DNA of 64,000 nt from Chitinibacter sp. FCG-7. GTDB lineage: Bacteria > Pseudomonadota > Gammaproteobacteria > Burkholderiales > Chitinibacteraceae. Positions 12,158 through 22,900 of the stretch are shown here, piece after piece. The stretch spans positions 806,001-870,000 of the forward strand of contig NZ_CP157355.1 in the NCBI RefSeq assembly GCF_040047665.1, given 5' to 3'. Below the pieces are notes generated by a model, which was given only the letters and a program-made list of their open reading frames with translations, did not search any database and was not told the DNA's origin. How positions within the stretch are numbered: position 1 is the first letter of the stretch; each line of letters opens with the position of its first letter. The position numbers were made by a program, and so were the translations under genes.

Positions 12158-13903
12158 TTATTCCAGCACATAGGTGCCCGGCGCTGTGCACAGTTTGGCA
12201 TATTTGCGGCTGGAGAGTTTGGGTTTGACCTGCGCGCCCGAATACGGGCGCAGCCATTCCACCCAGTTGGGCCACCATGAGCCTGCCACCTGTGTTTTAT
12301 CCTGCAACCACGCGTCGGCGTCCTGCCCTGCAACAGGCTCGCCCTGCCAGAAGCTGCGTTTACATTTGGGCCCCGGCGGATTGATGATGCCGATAATATG
12401 GCCGGAGGTGGAGAGCGTAAATTGCACCGGCCCAGAGACCCTATCTGCCAGCGTGAAGGTTTGCTTCCACGGCGCGATATGGTCCTCTTCGGCGCTGACC
12501 ATAAAGATAGGCTGGGTAATTTGCGCCAGATCGATGGGTTGACCAGCCAGCACCAGCGCGTCGGGCTGTACGAGTTTATTCGACCAGTACAGATCGCGCA
12601 GATAGCTGCGGTGCATTTTTTTCGGCATCCGTGTGGTGTCCATATTCCAGTACAGCACGTCAAACGCCATCGGCGTTTCACCCATCAGATAGTTGCCCGC
12701 CCAGTAATTCCAGATCAGGCTGTTGGAGCGCAGCAAACGGAAACTCGCTGCCATTTCCTTGCCGTCCAGATAGCCTTTTTTCTCCATGACCGTATCAATA
12801 AAATCGAGCCCGTCTTCGTCGATAAACACTTCAATATCGCCGGGGCGTTCAAAGTCGGTCAGCGTGGTCAACAGTGTTGCCGACTCGACAGGGACGGTTT
12901 TGATCGCCCCCGCCGCCGCAGCGCGATTGGCCCACGCCAGATACGTCGTGATCAGCGTGCCGCCAATGCAGTACCCCAGCAGATTGACCTTGTCGCTGCC
13001 GCTGATTTCCAGCGCCACATCGATAATTTGCGCCACACCATCGGTCAGATAATCATCAAAGCTCACCTCGGCCATGCTGCTGTCGGGGTTTTTCCAGCTA
13101 GTGACAAACACAGAAAAACCCTGATCGACCAGATATTTGATGATGCTTTTCTGCGGGTTCAGATCGAGCACATAATATTTATTGATCCACGGTGACACCA
13201 GCACCAGCGGCACCTGATGCACGGTGGGGGTATTGGCCTCATAGTGAATCACTTCAAGGAGTTGACCGCGATACACCACGGCACCTTCAGTGGTGGCCAG
13301 GTTTTCGCCGACGGTAAACGCGTCCAGATCGGTCATCGCGATATCGCTATTGGCCATGTCGCGCATGAAATTATCCAGCCCCTTGACCAGACTGACACCC
13401 CGGCTTTCCAGCGCCGTAGCCAGTGCAGTGGGGTTGGTCAGCAGGAAATTGGTTGGCGCCATGGCGTTGAGCACCTGGCGCAACCAGAAGGCCGAAATAC
13501 TGCGCTCCTGTTCGCACAAATCCGGGGTGGCGTAGAGATTGTTTTGCAGCCAGCGCGTATTGAGCAAATACCATTCTTTCAGGCTGTCCCAGAACGGCGA
13601 GTCGCACCAGATCGGATCGGCAAAGCGCGGATCATCGGGATGCGGCGGGATCACGTCGGTGTCGGGCTCGCCCCAGTAGCGGCGCAAGGTAAAACCTTGC
13701 AGGCGCAGCAGATCATTGGCGTAGCTGGTGTAGGCCTGATAGAGCTTGTCCGGGTGGCGCAGCCAGGCCTTTTGCGCTTTGAGCGTAGTTTCACCCAGAC
13801 CAAAGGGATCAAAAGTCTGACGCAACTGGTGTTGCAGCAGCTCGAAGCGCTGCTGTTGATCGGCGTAAAACTGGGAAAAAATGGTTTCAGGCAAGACTGA
13901 CAT
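12158..13903 (-). CDS. phaC: class I polyhydroxyalkanoate synthase
   Basis: Polymerises (R)-3-hydroxyacyl-CoA into storage polyester at granule surfaces. The 581 residues fit class I PhaC. The lipase-like box GYCIGG places the catalytic Cys at residue 312. The PhaC N-terminal domain (FWDSLKEWYLLNTRWLQ) precedes an alpha/beta-hydrolase fold. The Asp of the triad is probably in SAEEDHIAPW and the His in LSTSGHIIGIINPP. No phaA, phaB or phasin gene is adjacent, so monomer supply is encoded elsewhere. Confidence 0.95.
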   Translation of the reverse strand: MSVLPETIFSQFYADQQQRFELLQHQLRQTFDPFGLGETTLKAQKAWLRHPDKLYQAYTSYANDLLRLQGFTLRRYWGEPDTDVIPPHPDDPRFADPIWCDSPFWDSLKEWYLLNTRWLQNNLYATPDLCEQERSISAFWLRQVLNAMAPTNFLLTNPTALATALESRGVSLVKGLDNFMRDMANSDIAMTDLDAFTVGENLATTEGAVVYRGQLLEVIHYEANTPTVHQVPLVLVSPWINKYYVLDLNPQKSIIKYLVDQGFSVFVTSWKNPDSSMAEVSFDDYLTDGVAQIIDVALEISGSDKVNLLGYCIGGTLITTYLAWANRAAAAGAIKTVPVESATLLTTLTDFERPGDIEVFIDEDGLDFIDTVMEKKGYLDGKEMAASFRLLRSNSLIWNYWAGNYLMGETPMAFDVLYWNMDTTRMPKKMHRSYLRDLYWSNKLVQPDALVLAGQPIDLAQITQPIFMVSAEEDHIAPWKQTFTLADRVSGPVQFTLSTSGHIIGIINPPGPKCKRSFWQGEPVAGQDADAWLQDKTQVAGSWWPNWVEWLRPYSGAQVKPKLSSRKYAKLCTAPGTYVLE

Positions 13904-13994
13904 TGTGTGACTCCCCGCTGGCGATATCTCTTAATCTACGCTGCGGTGCAGCATAATTCAATGCACTTTTTCCCGTCCCGGATTTTGCTTTTTA

Positions 13995-14759
<765 letters not shown>

Positions 14760-14763
14760 TCAA

Positions 14764-15756
14764 TCAAAAACTGAATCCGGTTTCTACCGGCGTACCATGC
14801 AAATTAAGCAGCAAACGGCCTAGCGGCGTTAGTTCGCGGTAACGCAAACAGACCTGACGCACATATTCAAATACGCGTGGCTGATCGGCCAGATATTGTG
14901 CTTTACCGTCGCGGTAATTCAGGCGGGCAAACAGGCCAAGGATTTTGATATGGCGTTGCAAGCCAGCCCACTCGAAGGCGCGGTAAAAATCGGAAAAGTC
15001 TTCGTGCACCGGCAAACCGGCGTCACGCGCCATTTCCCAGTAGCGAATCGCCAGATCAAGCACAAAGGCCTCGTTCCAAGTGACATAAGCATCACGCAAC
15101 AACGATACCAAGTCGTAAGCAATCGGGCCTTTCACTGCGTCCTGAAAATCGATCAGGCGCAGCTGATCGTCTTTCACCATCAAATTGCGCGAATGATAAT
15201 CGCGATGCATAAAGACCGTCGGTTGTTGCAACACTTCCTGCGTAATCAGCGCACATGAGCGCTCCCAGACTGCCAGCTCTTTACCCGCCAGCTCGGTATT
15301 GAATTGCTGGCCGAAATACCATTCCCGACAGATATCGAGCTCGCGCTGGACAAAGGCGCCATCAAACAATGGCAGGCCTTCATCGAGGGTATGTGCCTGC
15401 AGCTGAACCAGATCATGGATTGCACGCAGATACCACCCCTTGGCATTCTCTTCGTCCAACACACTGGCCAGCGTGGCATCACCTAGGTCTTCCAGTGCCA
15501 CCAAGCCCAATGCCAGCGCTTGCCCCAGCAGCGCAGGCACGGCAGCGCCAGCACCCGCTAATTGCGCCTGGCGCGCCAAAAACGGCTGCACGTCAAAGCT
15601 GGCCGGGTCAAAATCCATCACGATCAGGCTGCGATCGTCCCAGCTGGCGCGCCAGTATTGACGCACACTGGCGTCCGCAGCGGCAATCGCCAGCGAAACG
15701 GGGGCACTACCTTGCTCGGCTTGCAACCAGTTGGTAATTTGTTCTTGTCTGTTCAT
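14764..15756 (-). CDS. amgK: N-acetylmuramate/N-acetylglucosamine anomeric kinase
   Basis: Phosphorylates MurNAc (and GlcNAc) at the anomeric position, the step before MurU in cell-wall recycling. The protein is 330 residues from MNRQEQITNWL. The aminoglycoside-phosphotransferase fold is shown by the catalytic loop FMHRDYHSRNLMV and the metal-binding LIDFQDAVKGP. The frame stays open to 15789, but ATG 15756 fits the family. Its Shine-Dalgarno is weak. It is divergent from lptD, leaving only about 65 bases for both promoters. Confidence 0.92.
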   Translation of the reverse strand: MNRQEQITNWLQAEQGSAPVSLAIAAADASVRQYWRASWDDRSLIVMDFDPASFDVQPFLARQAQLAGAGAAVPALLGQALALGLVALEDLGDATLASVLDEENAKGWYLRAIHDLVQLQAHTLDEGLPLFDGAFVQRELDICREWYFGQQFNTELAGKELAVWERSCALITQEVLQQPTVFMHRDYHSRNLMVKDDQLRLIDFQDAVKGPIAYDLVSLLRDAYVTWNEAFVLDLAIRYWEMARDAGLPVHEDFSDFYRAFEWAGLQRHIKILGLFARLNYRDGKAQYLADQPRVFEYVRQVCLRYRELTPLGRLLLNLHGTPVETGFSF

Positions 15757-15820
15757 AGGAAGAATTACTCTCAAATCTGCTAATATCACGCAATTCTACC
15801 AGTTAGCTGAACAAGGCCAC

Positions 15821-17998
15821 ATGCGGGTGCATCATTCACCACCATTTCACCTCACAATTTTAAAGCTTTCGCTCGCGATCTTGCCCGGCTTTGCCGTGGC
15901 ACAAACGCCGCAGAGCACGCCCGAACCGCCGATTTTTATCGAAGCGGATCAGGCCAATGTGCAGGAAGGCGATTACACCGAGGCCAAGGGCAATGTCATC
16001 ATCAACCGCGATACGCTGGAGGTGAAGTCCGACTGGGTCAAATACCAGCAACAAACCGATATGGTGCACGCGGGTGATCAGGTCATCCTGAACAAGGATG
16101 GCGACACGCTCACCGGTACACGCCTTGATATTGCCGTCACCGCGCGCGAAGGCGAGCTGGAAAACGCCACCTATCTGATGGGGCAAGGCCTGGCGCGTGG
16201 CGAAGCGGTCAAAATCCTGTTTGAAGGCAAGGACAAATACCGCATCCAGAGTGGTTCGATCACCACCTGCACGCCCGAACAAAATGCCTGGCATCTGCAT
16301 GCCAAGGAAATGCAGCTGGACTATACGCAAAACTATGGTCAAGCCTGGCATGGCTGGCTGGAGTTTCAATCTGTACCCGTTTTCTACTACCCGTGGATGG
16401 ATTTTCCGCTCGATGGCGGGCGCAAAACGGGCTTTCTGATGCCCAATATCGGCTACAGCAGTAGCAATGGCCTGGAGTACAGCCAGCCCTTTTACTGGAA
16501 TATTGCCCCCAACTATGACGCAACGATCACACCGAGCTACTTTGGCGAACGCGGCGTCATGCTCGGCGGTGAGTTCCGCTATCTGCAGCCCAGCTACACC
16601 GGCAGTATCAGAGCCGAAGGCATCGATGATCGCAAAAACAGTGATCGCCGCTACAGCGTTGCACTCTCACATAGCCATCTGCTGGCAGACCGGCTCCGGC
16701 TCGATCTGACTTACCAGAAAGTCTCTGACGATTATTATTTCAGCGATTTTAGTGACCGGCTGGCTGTTGCCTCGCAAGTCAATCTTGAGCAAGGCGCTTT
16801 GCTCTCGTATAGCGGCAGCAACTGGTCCAGCTATTTGCGCGTACAGCAATATCAGACGCTGCAAAGTAGCACCACGCCAGTCGATGAGCCCTACGCGCGC
16901 TTGCCGCAGTGGTATGGCAGCTATTCACCCAAGCTCGGTGGCGGGACCGAAACGCAGATTAATGCCGAATTCACTCGCTTCACCCACGACAAAAAAATTC
17001 AGGGTGATCGTACGTGGATCTATCCCAGCATGAGCCTGCCGCTGGCCAATGCCTACAGCTTTATCACGCCCAAGCTGGGTCTGCACGCAACGCACTACCG
17101 CAATGAAAGCGCATCAGGCCGTGATCTGGGTACTGAAAGCCGGGTGTTGCCGATTGCCAGCGTCAATACCGGGCTGTTCTTTGAGCGCGAAGGCGAGCTG
17201 TTTGGCAGCAAGATTTTGCAAACGCTGGAACCTCAGCTCTACTACCTGTACGTGCCGTTCAAAGATCAGTCCAAGCTACCCAATTACGATAGCGGCACAA
17301 CCGATCTATCGTGGTCATCACTGTTTGCCGAGAATAAATACTCGGGCAATGACCGCATTAATGATGCGAATGAAATTACCCTAGCGCTTAATTCACGCAT
17401 TTTTGCCGACGAAGACGGCGTAGAGCGCTTTTATGCCGGACTAGGGCAAAGGATTTATTTCAAATCCCCCAAGGTAGGAATTGATTCAAATCGCGAATCG
17501 AACTCGGAAAAATCGTCCGATCTGTTATTGACGCTGGGCGGTCAGCTACCCTACGACATCCGAGCCAACTACACATTGCAACAGGATATCCGGCACGATA
17601 AAACCGCGCGTGCCGACCTGAACTTCAACTGGTCACCGGGAGCCTACAAAACGCTGAATCTGCGCTACAGCGTTAATCGCACGGCCAATACCGAGCAGCT
17701 GGATGCCAGCGGGCAATGGCCACTGGGCGGCGGCTGGTATGGCGTAGCTCGCCACAATTACTCGCTCAAAGACAATCAGGCGCTAGAGACACTGGCCGGA
17801 CTTGAATACAATGCAGGTTGCTGGGCCCTGCGTCTGGCTGCGCAGCGTTATGTCACCACCGACAGCAAGTACAAAACAAATTACTTTATTTTGCTCGACC
17901 TTGGCGGATTGGCCGGGATAGGGATGAACCCCATTTCCGTGTTGCGGCAATCCATTCCTGGCTACGCCAACACTTACTCTTCGCCCAAACTGCGTTAA
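15821..17998 (+). CDS. lptD: LPS-assembly outer-membrane protein LptD
   Basis: Outer-membrane beta-barrel that, with LptE, inserts lipopolysaccharide into the outer leaflet. The 725 residues start at ATG 15821 (MRVHHSPPFHL), preceded by AAGG, with a signal peptide ending near AVAQ. An OstA/LptA-like jellyroll follows (about residues 35-150, with ADQANVQEGDYTEAKGNV), then the barrel with many alternating strands and NLRYSVN and LLDLGGLAGIG near the C-terminus. A longer reading from 15731 is possible but would bury the signal peptide. It heads lptD-surA-pdxA-rsmA; surA begins 13 bases after it. Confidence 0.95.
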   Translation: MRVHHSPPFHLTILKLSLAILPGFAVAQTPQSTPEPPIFIEADQANVQEGDYTEAKGNVIINRDTLEVKSDWVKYQQQTDMVHAGDQVILNKDGDTLTGTRLDIAVTAREGELENATYLMGQGLARGEAVKILFEGKDKYRIQSGSITTCTPEQNAWHLHAKEMQLDYTQNYGQAWHGWLEFQSVPVFYYPWMDFPLDGGRKTGFLMPNIGYSSSNGLEYSQPFYWNIAPNYDATITPSYFGERGVMLGGEFRYLQPSYTGSIRAEGIDDRKNSDRRYSVALSHSHLLADRLRLDLTYQKVSDDYYFSDFSDRLAVASQVNLEQGALLSYSGSNWSSYLRVQQYQTLQSSTTPVDEPYARLPQWYGSYSPKLGGGTETQINAEFTRFTHDKKIQGDRTWIYPSMSLPLANAYSFITPKLGLHATHYRNESASGRDLGTESRVLPIASVNTGLFFEREGELFGSKILQTLEPQLYYLYVPFKDQSKLPNYDSGTTDLSWSSLFAENKYSGNDRINDANEITLALNSRIFADEDGVERFYAGLGQRIYFKSPKVGIDSNRESNSEKSSDLLLTLGGQLPYDIRANYTLQQDIRHDKTARADLNFNWSPGAYKTLNLRYSVNRTANTEQLDASGQWPLGGGWYGVARHNYSLKDNQALETLAGLEYNAGCWALRLAAQRYVTTDSKYKTNYFILLDLGGLAGIGMNPISVLRQSIPGYANTYSSPKLR

Positions 17999-18010
17999 TA
18001 GGCATACCGT

Positions 18011-19324
18011 ATGACATTTGCTCTGAATTCAGCTAAGAAACTCAGCTCCACTTTGCGCACTCTGCCTCTACTGGCTGTTTTGCTCGGCAGCACCGTGCAG
18101 GCTCAGGTGCTTACCGTTGATCGTGTCGTGGCGGTGGTCGATCGCAATGCCATCACCCAGATCGAGCTGGAGCGCAAACTCGGCACCATCAAGGCCAATC
18201 TGGAGCGCCAGCAAGTCAAGCTGCCACCGGAAGAGATTTTGCAGCAGCAGGTGCTCGATCGCATGATCCTGGATCAGCTGCAGCTGCAGTACGCCGAAAA
18301 AACTGGCCTGCGCGTCGATGATCGCCAACTGGAAGCCAGCATTACCCGCTTGAGCGAGCAAAATAAACTCTCCCCCGCCGAATTTCGCAAGCAGCTGGAG
18401 GCCAATGGCATCAGCTGGCGTGAATTTCGCGATAATATCCGACAGGAAATTCTGCTGGCTCGCCTGAAAGAGCGTGAAGTCGATAGCAAAGTAGTCGTGA
18501 CCGAATCAGAAATTGACGATTACCTGCGTATTTCAGCCGGCAAAGCCAAAATGGAATACGAGTTGGCACAAATCCAGATCAATATCCCGGAAAACGCAAC
18601 GCCAGAGCAAATTGCCGCCAAGCGCGCCCGCATTCAGGCCGCGCGGCAGGAAATCGAAGCGGGCAAATCATTTGCCACCGTTGCAGCCAGCTACTCGAAT
18701 GACGCCAATGCCACCAAAGGCGGCGTGCTCGGCTGGCGCCCTGGCGCTGCCTTGCCACCGGCGTTTACCAGCCTGCTCGACAAACTGCAGCCGGGCGAAT
18801 ACACCGACATTGTCCGCACACCCGTTGCGTTTCACCTGTTCAAGCTGCTGAACAAACGGGCGCAGGAAGAGCGCGTGATCGTCAAGCAAACGCGGGCACG
18901 CCATATTCTGATCCGCAACAATGAAGTGATGTCCATGACCGAAGCGCGGCAAAAACTGCTCCAGATGCGTGATCGCATTCAGGGCGGACAAGATTTTGCT
19001 GTCATGGCCAAATCCTTCTCGGACGACGCCAGCGCCAGCAATGGCGGCAATCTGGGCTGGCTCAATCCGGGCGAAACCGTGCCAGCCTTTGAAGAGGCCA
19101 TGGACGCACTGGCCATTAATGAAGTCAGCATGCCGGTGCAATCGCCATTCGGTATTCACCTGATTCAAGTGCTTGAGCGCCGCGATCAGGACGTCACGCA
19201 AGAGCAAGCCCGCTTTAAAATCCGCCAGGAATTGGCCCAGCGCAAAGCCGAAGAACAATATGACGACTGGCTGCGCCAATTGCGTGATCGCTCGCGCATT
19301 GTGATTCGCCTGAAGGACGAATAA
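18011..19324 (+). CDS. surA: periplasmic chaperone / peptidyl-prolyl isomerase SurA
   Basis: Escorts outer-membrane proteins, LptD among them, through the periplasm. At 437 residues it has the usual length. Order: signal peptide (hydrophobic LPLLAVLLGSTVQA), N-terminal SurA chaperone domain starting VDRVVAVVDRNAIT, then two parvulin domains, seen in GGVLGWRPGAALPPAF and GGNLGWLNPGETVPAFEEAM, and the C-terminal helix that completes the chaperone core. Its stop overlaps the pdxA start by one base. Confidence 0.96.
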   Translation: MTFALNSAKKLSSTLRTLPLLAVLLGSTVQAQVLTVDRVVAVVDRNAITQIELERKLGTIKANLERQQVKLPPEEILQQQVLDRMILDQLQLQYAEKTGLRVDDRQLEASITRLSEQNKLSPAEFRKQLEANGISWREFRDNIRQEILLARLKEREVDSKVVVTESEIDDYLRISAGKAKMEYELAQIQINIPENATPEQIAAKRARIQAARQEIEAGKSFATVAASYSNDANATKGGVLGWRPGAALPPAFTSLLDKLQPGEYTDIVRTPVAFHLFKLLNKRAQEERVIVKQTRARHILIRNNEVMSMTEARQKLLQMRDRIQGGQDFAVMAKSFSDDASASNGGNLGWLNPGETVPAFEEAMDALAINEVSMPVQSPFGIHLIQVLERRDQDVTQEQARFKIRQELAQRKAEEQYDDWLRQLRDRSRIVIRLKDE

Positions 19325-20346
19325 TGTCGGCATTGAGTCAAGCGCTGGCGATTACCACTGGGGAGCCTGCAGGTATTGGCCCAGACATCACGTTACAGAT
19401 GGCGTTGGGCGGCATACCCCACCCGATAGTGATTCTGGGCGATCGCCAGCTTTTACTCCAGCGTGCCGCGTTACTCGGTCTGGACTGCGGTCAGATCGCA
19501 GCTTGGCCCGACTATGATGCCCAGCAGTCGCCCCCACCCGCGGTGGCGATTTTGCATTGCCCTCTTAACACCCCGACCATTGCCGGCCAGCTTGATCCGG
19601 CCAATGCACAGTACGTGCTGGATTTGCTTGATCGCGCAACGCAAGGCTGTGTGTCCGGTGAATTTGCCGCCATGGTCACTGCGCCGATCCACAAAGGCGT
19701 GATTAACGAAGGCATTCATGCTGACAACCAGGGGTATTTCTCTGGACACACCGAATATCTTGCCGAACAGACACATACCCCACAAGTGGTGATGATGCTG
19801 GCGGGCGAGTATGGCAGCGAGAAAAAATCAATTCGCGTGGCACTGGCCACCACGCATTTGCCGCTGAAAGATGTCGCGAGCGCGCTCAATACAGCGGATT
19901 TGACGCGCACTTTGCGTATTTTGCATACTGATTTGCGTAGCAAATTCGGCATTGCCGAGCCGCGTATTATCGTTGCAGGCCTGAATCCGCACGCGGGTGA
20001 ATCCGGCCATATGGGACGCGAAGAAATCGACATCATCATTCCGGTGCTCGAGGCCTTGCGCGGCGAGGGAATGAAGCTAATCGGCCCGCTACCGGCAGAC
20101 ACGCTATTTAATCCGCCGATTCTGGCGCAGGGCGATGCGGTACTGGCGATGTATCACGATCAGGGTTTGCCGGTGCTCAAATTTGCCACCTTTGGCGCCG
20201 GAATCAATATCACACTGGGCCTGCCGATTATCCGCACCTCGGTCGATCACGGCACGGCGCTCGATCTGGCTGGCACCGGCAAAGCCGATATCGGCAGCCT
20301 GATTGCGGCCACCCAACTCGCCGCCGAATTATCAACCCATTCATAA
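19324..20346 (+). CDS. pdxA: 4-hydroxythreonine-4-phosphate dehydrogenase
   Basis: Oxidises 4-phosphohydroxy-L-threonine in the DXP-dependent pyridoxal-phosphate pathway. The 340 residues begin with TTGEPAGIGPDI. The metal-ligand region VTAPIHKGVINE and the motifs AGLNPHAGESGHMG and AMYHDQGLPVLK are all present. The ATG overlaps the surA stop (TAATG), indicating translational coupling. The surA-pdxA-rsmA order is widely conserved in proteobacteria. Confidence 0.96.
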   Translation: MSALSQALAITTGEPAGIGPDITLQMALGGIPHPIVILGDRQLLLQRAALLGLDCGQIAAWPDYDAQQSPPPAVAILHCPLNTPTIAGQLDPANAQYVLDLLDRATQGCVSGEFAAMVTAPIHKGVINEGIHADNQGYFSGHTEYLAEQTHTPQVVMMLAGEYGSEKKSIRVALATTHLPLKDVASALNTADLTRTLRILHTDLRSKFGIAEPRIIVAGLNPHAGESGHMGREEIDIIIPVLEALRGEGMKLIGPLPADTLFNPPILAQGDAVLAMYHDQGLPVLKFATFGAGINITLGLPIIRTSVDHGTALDLAGTGKADIGSLIAATQLAAELSTHS

Positions 20347-20424
20347 AAGCATCCCGGACAGGCGCGCGCGGACCACATCGGCCTCACGCCCGCAGCCTGC
20401 TTCGTGGATCAAGGAAGCAAAACC

Positions 20425-21213
20425 ATGGCACACATTCCACGCAAACGTTTTGGACAAAATTTTTTGCAAGACCAAGGCGTGATTGCCAGCATTATCAATG
20501 CGGTTGACCCACACAAGGAAGACGCGATTGTCGAAATCGGGCCCGGCTTGGCGGCACTGACTATCCCGCTGATGGCGCGTATCCCGACGCTGCATGTGGT
20601 TGAAATCGACCGCGACATCGTCGCACATTTATCGGCACGCTACACGCCTGAGCAACTGGTTATCCATAATTGCGACGCGTTGATGTTCGACTTTGGTGCG
20701 CTAGCACGGCAAATAGCCCCAGGTGGGCGCATCAAGCTGGTTGGCAATCTGCCCTACAATATTTCCACGCCGCTGCTATTTCATCTGGCCAGCTTTGGCG
20801 ATGTGATTTACGACATGCATTTCATGCTGCAAAAAGAAGTCGTCGATCGTATGGTGGCGGAACCCGGCACCACCGATTATGGCCGCCTGTCGATCATGCT
20901 GCAGTATCGCTACCTGATGGATCATATCCTTGACGTGCCGCCAGAAAGCTTCGATCCGCCGCCCAAAGTTGATTCGGCCGTGGTGCGCATGGTGCCCTAC
21001 GATGTACTGCCGCATCCGGCCAAGGACGAAGAACATTTGCGCAATCTGGTGCAAACCGCTTTCGCGCAGCGGCGCAAAACCATTCGCAATAATCTGAAAG
21101 GCATCGCCAACGACGAGGTGTTGGCCACCGTGGGTATCGAGCCAAGTATGCGACCGGAAAACGTGAGCGTAGCGCAGTACGTCGCGCTATCGAACGCGCT
21201 GGTCAAATCATAG
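20425..21213 (+). CDS. rsmA: 16S rRNA dimethyladenosine transferase
   Basis: Dimethylates two adjacent adenosines in the 3' hairpin of 16S rRNA late in small-subunit assembly. The 262 residues start [19 protein letters not shown]-binding motif I is [11 protein letters not shown] and the catalytic NLPYNIS motif is intact. I use ATG 20425 with AAGGA at 20411; an in-frame GTG at 20404 is less likely. It is last in the lptD-surA-pdxA-rsmA group, 78 bases after pdxA. Confidence 0.95.
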   Translation: MAHIPRKRFGQNFLQDQGVIASIINAVDPHKEDAIVEIGPGLAALTIPLMARIPTLHVVEIDRDIVAHLSARYTPEQLVIHNCDALMFDFGALARQIAPGGRIKLVGNLPYNISTPLLFHLASFGDVIYDMHFMLQKEVVDRMVAEPGTTDYGRLSIMLQYRYLMDHILDVPPESFDPPPKVDSAVVRMVPYDVLPHPAKDEEHLRNLVQTAFAQRRKTIRNNLKGIANDEVLATVGIEPSMRPENVSVAQYVALSNALVKS

Positions 21214-21268
21214 GGATTTCCCCGCTAGGCTTGACGCCCGGAAGATTGCAAAATCAAAGGCTTGATTG

Positions 21269-22027
21269 ATGAATACAGACACCACCATGATCCGCTTTCA
21301 GCAAGTTAATAAATGGTATGGCCCGCACCACCATGTATTAAAAAACCTCAACCTTGAAGTCAAACAGGGTGAAGTGGTCGTGGTGTGCGGCCCGTCGGGC
21401 TCGGGCAAATCAACGCTGATTCGCACCATCAACCAGCTGGAAGCCATTAATGACGGCGAAATCTGGGTTGACGGCGTGCAGGCCAACAATCCGAAAACCA
21501 ATATCAACAAACTGCGCGAAGAAGTCGGCTTTGTTTTCCAGCACTTCAATCTGTATCCGCATCTGTCGGTATTGGAAAACATCACGCTGGCCCCCATCCA
21601 GGTCAAGAAGCAATCGCCTGAACAAGCCAATGCCAAAGCACTGGAGCTACTCGAGCGTGTCGGGCTGGCGCATAAAAAAGACGCCTATCCGAGCAATTTA
21701 TCGGGCGGGCAGCAGCAGCGCGTGGCGATTGCGCGCGGGCTGGCGATGAATCCGCGCGTCATGCTGTTTGACGAACCAACCAGTGCGCTCGATCCGGAAA
21801 TGATTGGCGAAGTGCTTGAAGTAATGAAGTCACTCGCCGAGTCGGGAATGACCATGATGGTGGTGACGCACGAAATGGGCTTTGCCCGCGAAGTGGCCGA
21901 CCGGATTCTATTTTTGGATCAGGGCGAAATTCTGGAAGACACAACACCCGAAGCATTTTTCACCCAGCCCCAAACCGAGCGCGCCAAACAGTTCCTGCGC
22001 CAGATCCTGGCACCGATGCATCAGTAA
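21269..22027 (+). CDS. amino-acid ABC transporter ATP-binding protein (GlnQ/ArtP-like)
   Basis: Cytoplasmic ATPase of a polar amino-acid importer, 252 residues. Walker A is GPSGSGKST, the Q-loop lies in [17 protein letters not shown], the signature is [16 protein letters not shown], Walker B is [12 protein letters not shown], and the switch His is in [12 protein letters not shown]. No permease gene is adjacent, so its membrane partner must be encoded elsewhere; the solute-binding protein downstream is of a different type. Start at ATG 21269. Confidence 0.9.
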   Translation: MNTDTTMIRFQQVNKWYGPHHHVLKNLNLEVKQGEVVVVCGPSGSGKSTLIRTINQLEAINDGEIWVDGVQANNPKTNINKLREEVGFVFQHFNLYPHLSVLENITLAPIQVKKQSPEQANAKALELLERVGLAHKKDAYPSNLSGGQQQRVAIARGLAMNPRVMLFDEPTSALDPEMIGEVLEVMKSLAESGMTMMVVTHEMGFAREVADRILFLDQGEILEDTTPEAFFTQPQTERAKQFLRQILAPMHQ

Positions 22028-22033
22028 ATAACA

Positions 22034-22084
22034 GGGGTATATCACTGAAGATCAATCACCAAAATAACTTCAAGCATATACCCC
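22034..22084. repeat. GGGTAT-core hairpin after the ABC ATPase gene
   Basis: Imperfect 17-base arms GGGGTATATCACTGAAG and CTTCAAGCATATACCCC (13 of 17 pair). It sits directly after the stop codon, like the copy after proS. Confidence 0.5.
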
Positions 22085-22149
22085 ATTGATATTTAGCTTT
22101 CAGCTTTTCTCGACTACCATACAAGCTACAGTGGTTTTGAGAGTCCATC

Positions 22150-22896
22150 ATGAAGTGCTGCATTGCCCTCCTTCTGCTGGCCAGCCCCCACATCAGCCTG
22201 GGCAGCGAGAAAGTCATTGTATATACCCAGTACGACTCACCCCCCTTCTGGTCTGCTGACTCGGGTTTAAGCCATGAGTTGGTCAGAGAACTCAGCGCGC
22301 GCAGCAAAAATCGCTATCAATTCGAGATTCAGATCACCCCGCGCAAACGGATTGACCTCATTCTGGAAGATCCACACTGGCAAGGACTCATCCCGTGGTC
22401 CAGCCCGAGCTGGTTTCAGGATGCAAACCAGCAGCGTTACCTATGGTCGGCGCCACTGTTTCGCGATGCCGACCTGGTAATCAGCCATGCACCGCTGGAC
22501 TATACCGGTCCATACAGTCTGCACGGCAAAGTGTTGGGCGGCATCCTAGGGCACCGGTATAGCGAACTGGAGGCGGATATTGCGGCCGGGAAAATCATTC
22601 GGGATGATGCGCCCAATCAGCCAAGCAATTTGAAAAAACTGCGCAGCCAGCGGGTAGATGTGATTTTCATCCCCAATAGTAGCTGGGGAGAGCTGCGCCT
22701 AAAATCCCCCGAGCAGATCCGCAGCTTATGGGTGGCCAGCCAGGTCCGAAATACCTATGAGCGCCGGATTTTGCTGAGCCCGAACAATCCGGAGCTGGCC
22801 AGATACGTGCAGGCCACGGTCCTTGATCTTGCTAAAGATCAGAAGTGGCAACAAAAAATAGCCCCTTACCATTTCAGCAACCAGGCGGCGCACTAG
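22150..22896 (+). CDS. periplasmic solute-binding protein, family 3-like
   Basis: A 248-residue secreted protein with a short signal peptide (MKCCIALLLLASPHISLG). It has the periplasmic-binding-protein type II pattern of amino-acid binders: VYTQYDSPPFW near the N-terminus, RKRIDLILED in the middle and LARYVQATVLDLAKD near the end. Proteins of this diverged subgroup often stand alone without permeases, and their ligands are mostly unknown. It is convergent with the large GGDEF/EAL gene, whose stop is only 4 bases away, with no obvious terminator between them. Confidence 0.75.
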   Translation: MKCCIALLLLASPHISLGSEKVIVYTQYDSPPFWSADSGLSHELVRELSARSKNRYQFEIQITPRKRIDLILEDPHWQGLIPWSSPSWFQDANQQRYLWSAPLFRDADLVISHAPLDYTGPYSLHGKVLGGILGHRYSELEADIAAGKIIRDDAPNQPSNLKKLRSQRVDVIFIPNSSWGELRLKSPEQIRSLWVASQVRNTYERRILLSPNNPELARYVQATVLDLAKDQKWQQKIAPYHFSNQAAH

Positions 22897-22900
22897 ATCC

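Noticed and set aside
12398..13195. 265-codon plus-strand frame opposite phaC
   Set aside because: Antisense to a clear phaC; no ribosome site and no recognisable domain.
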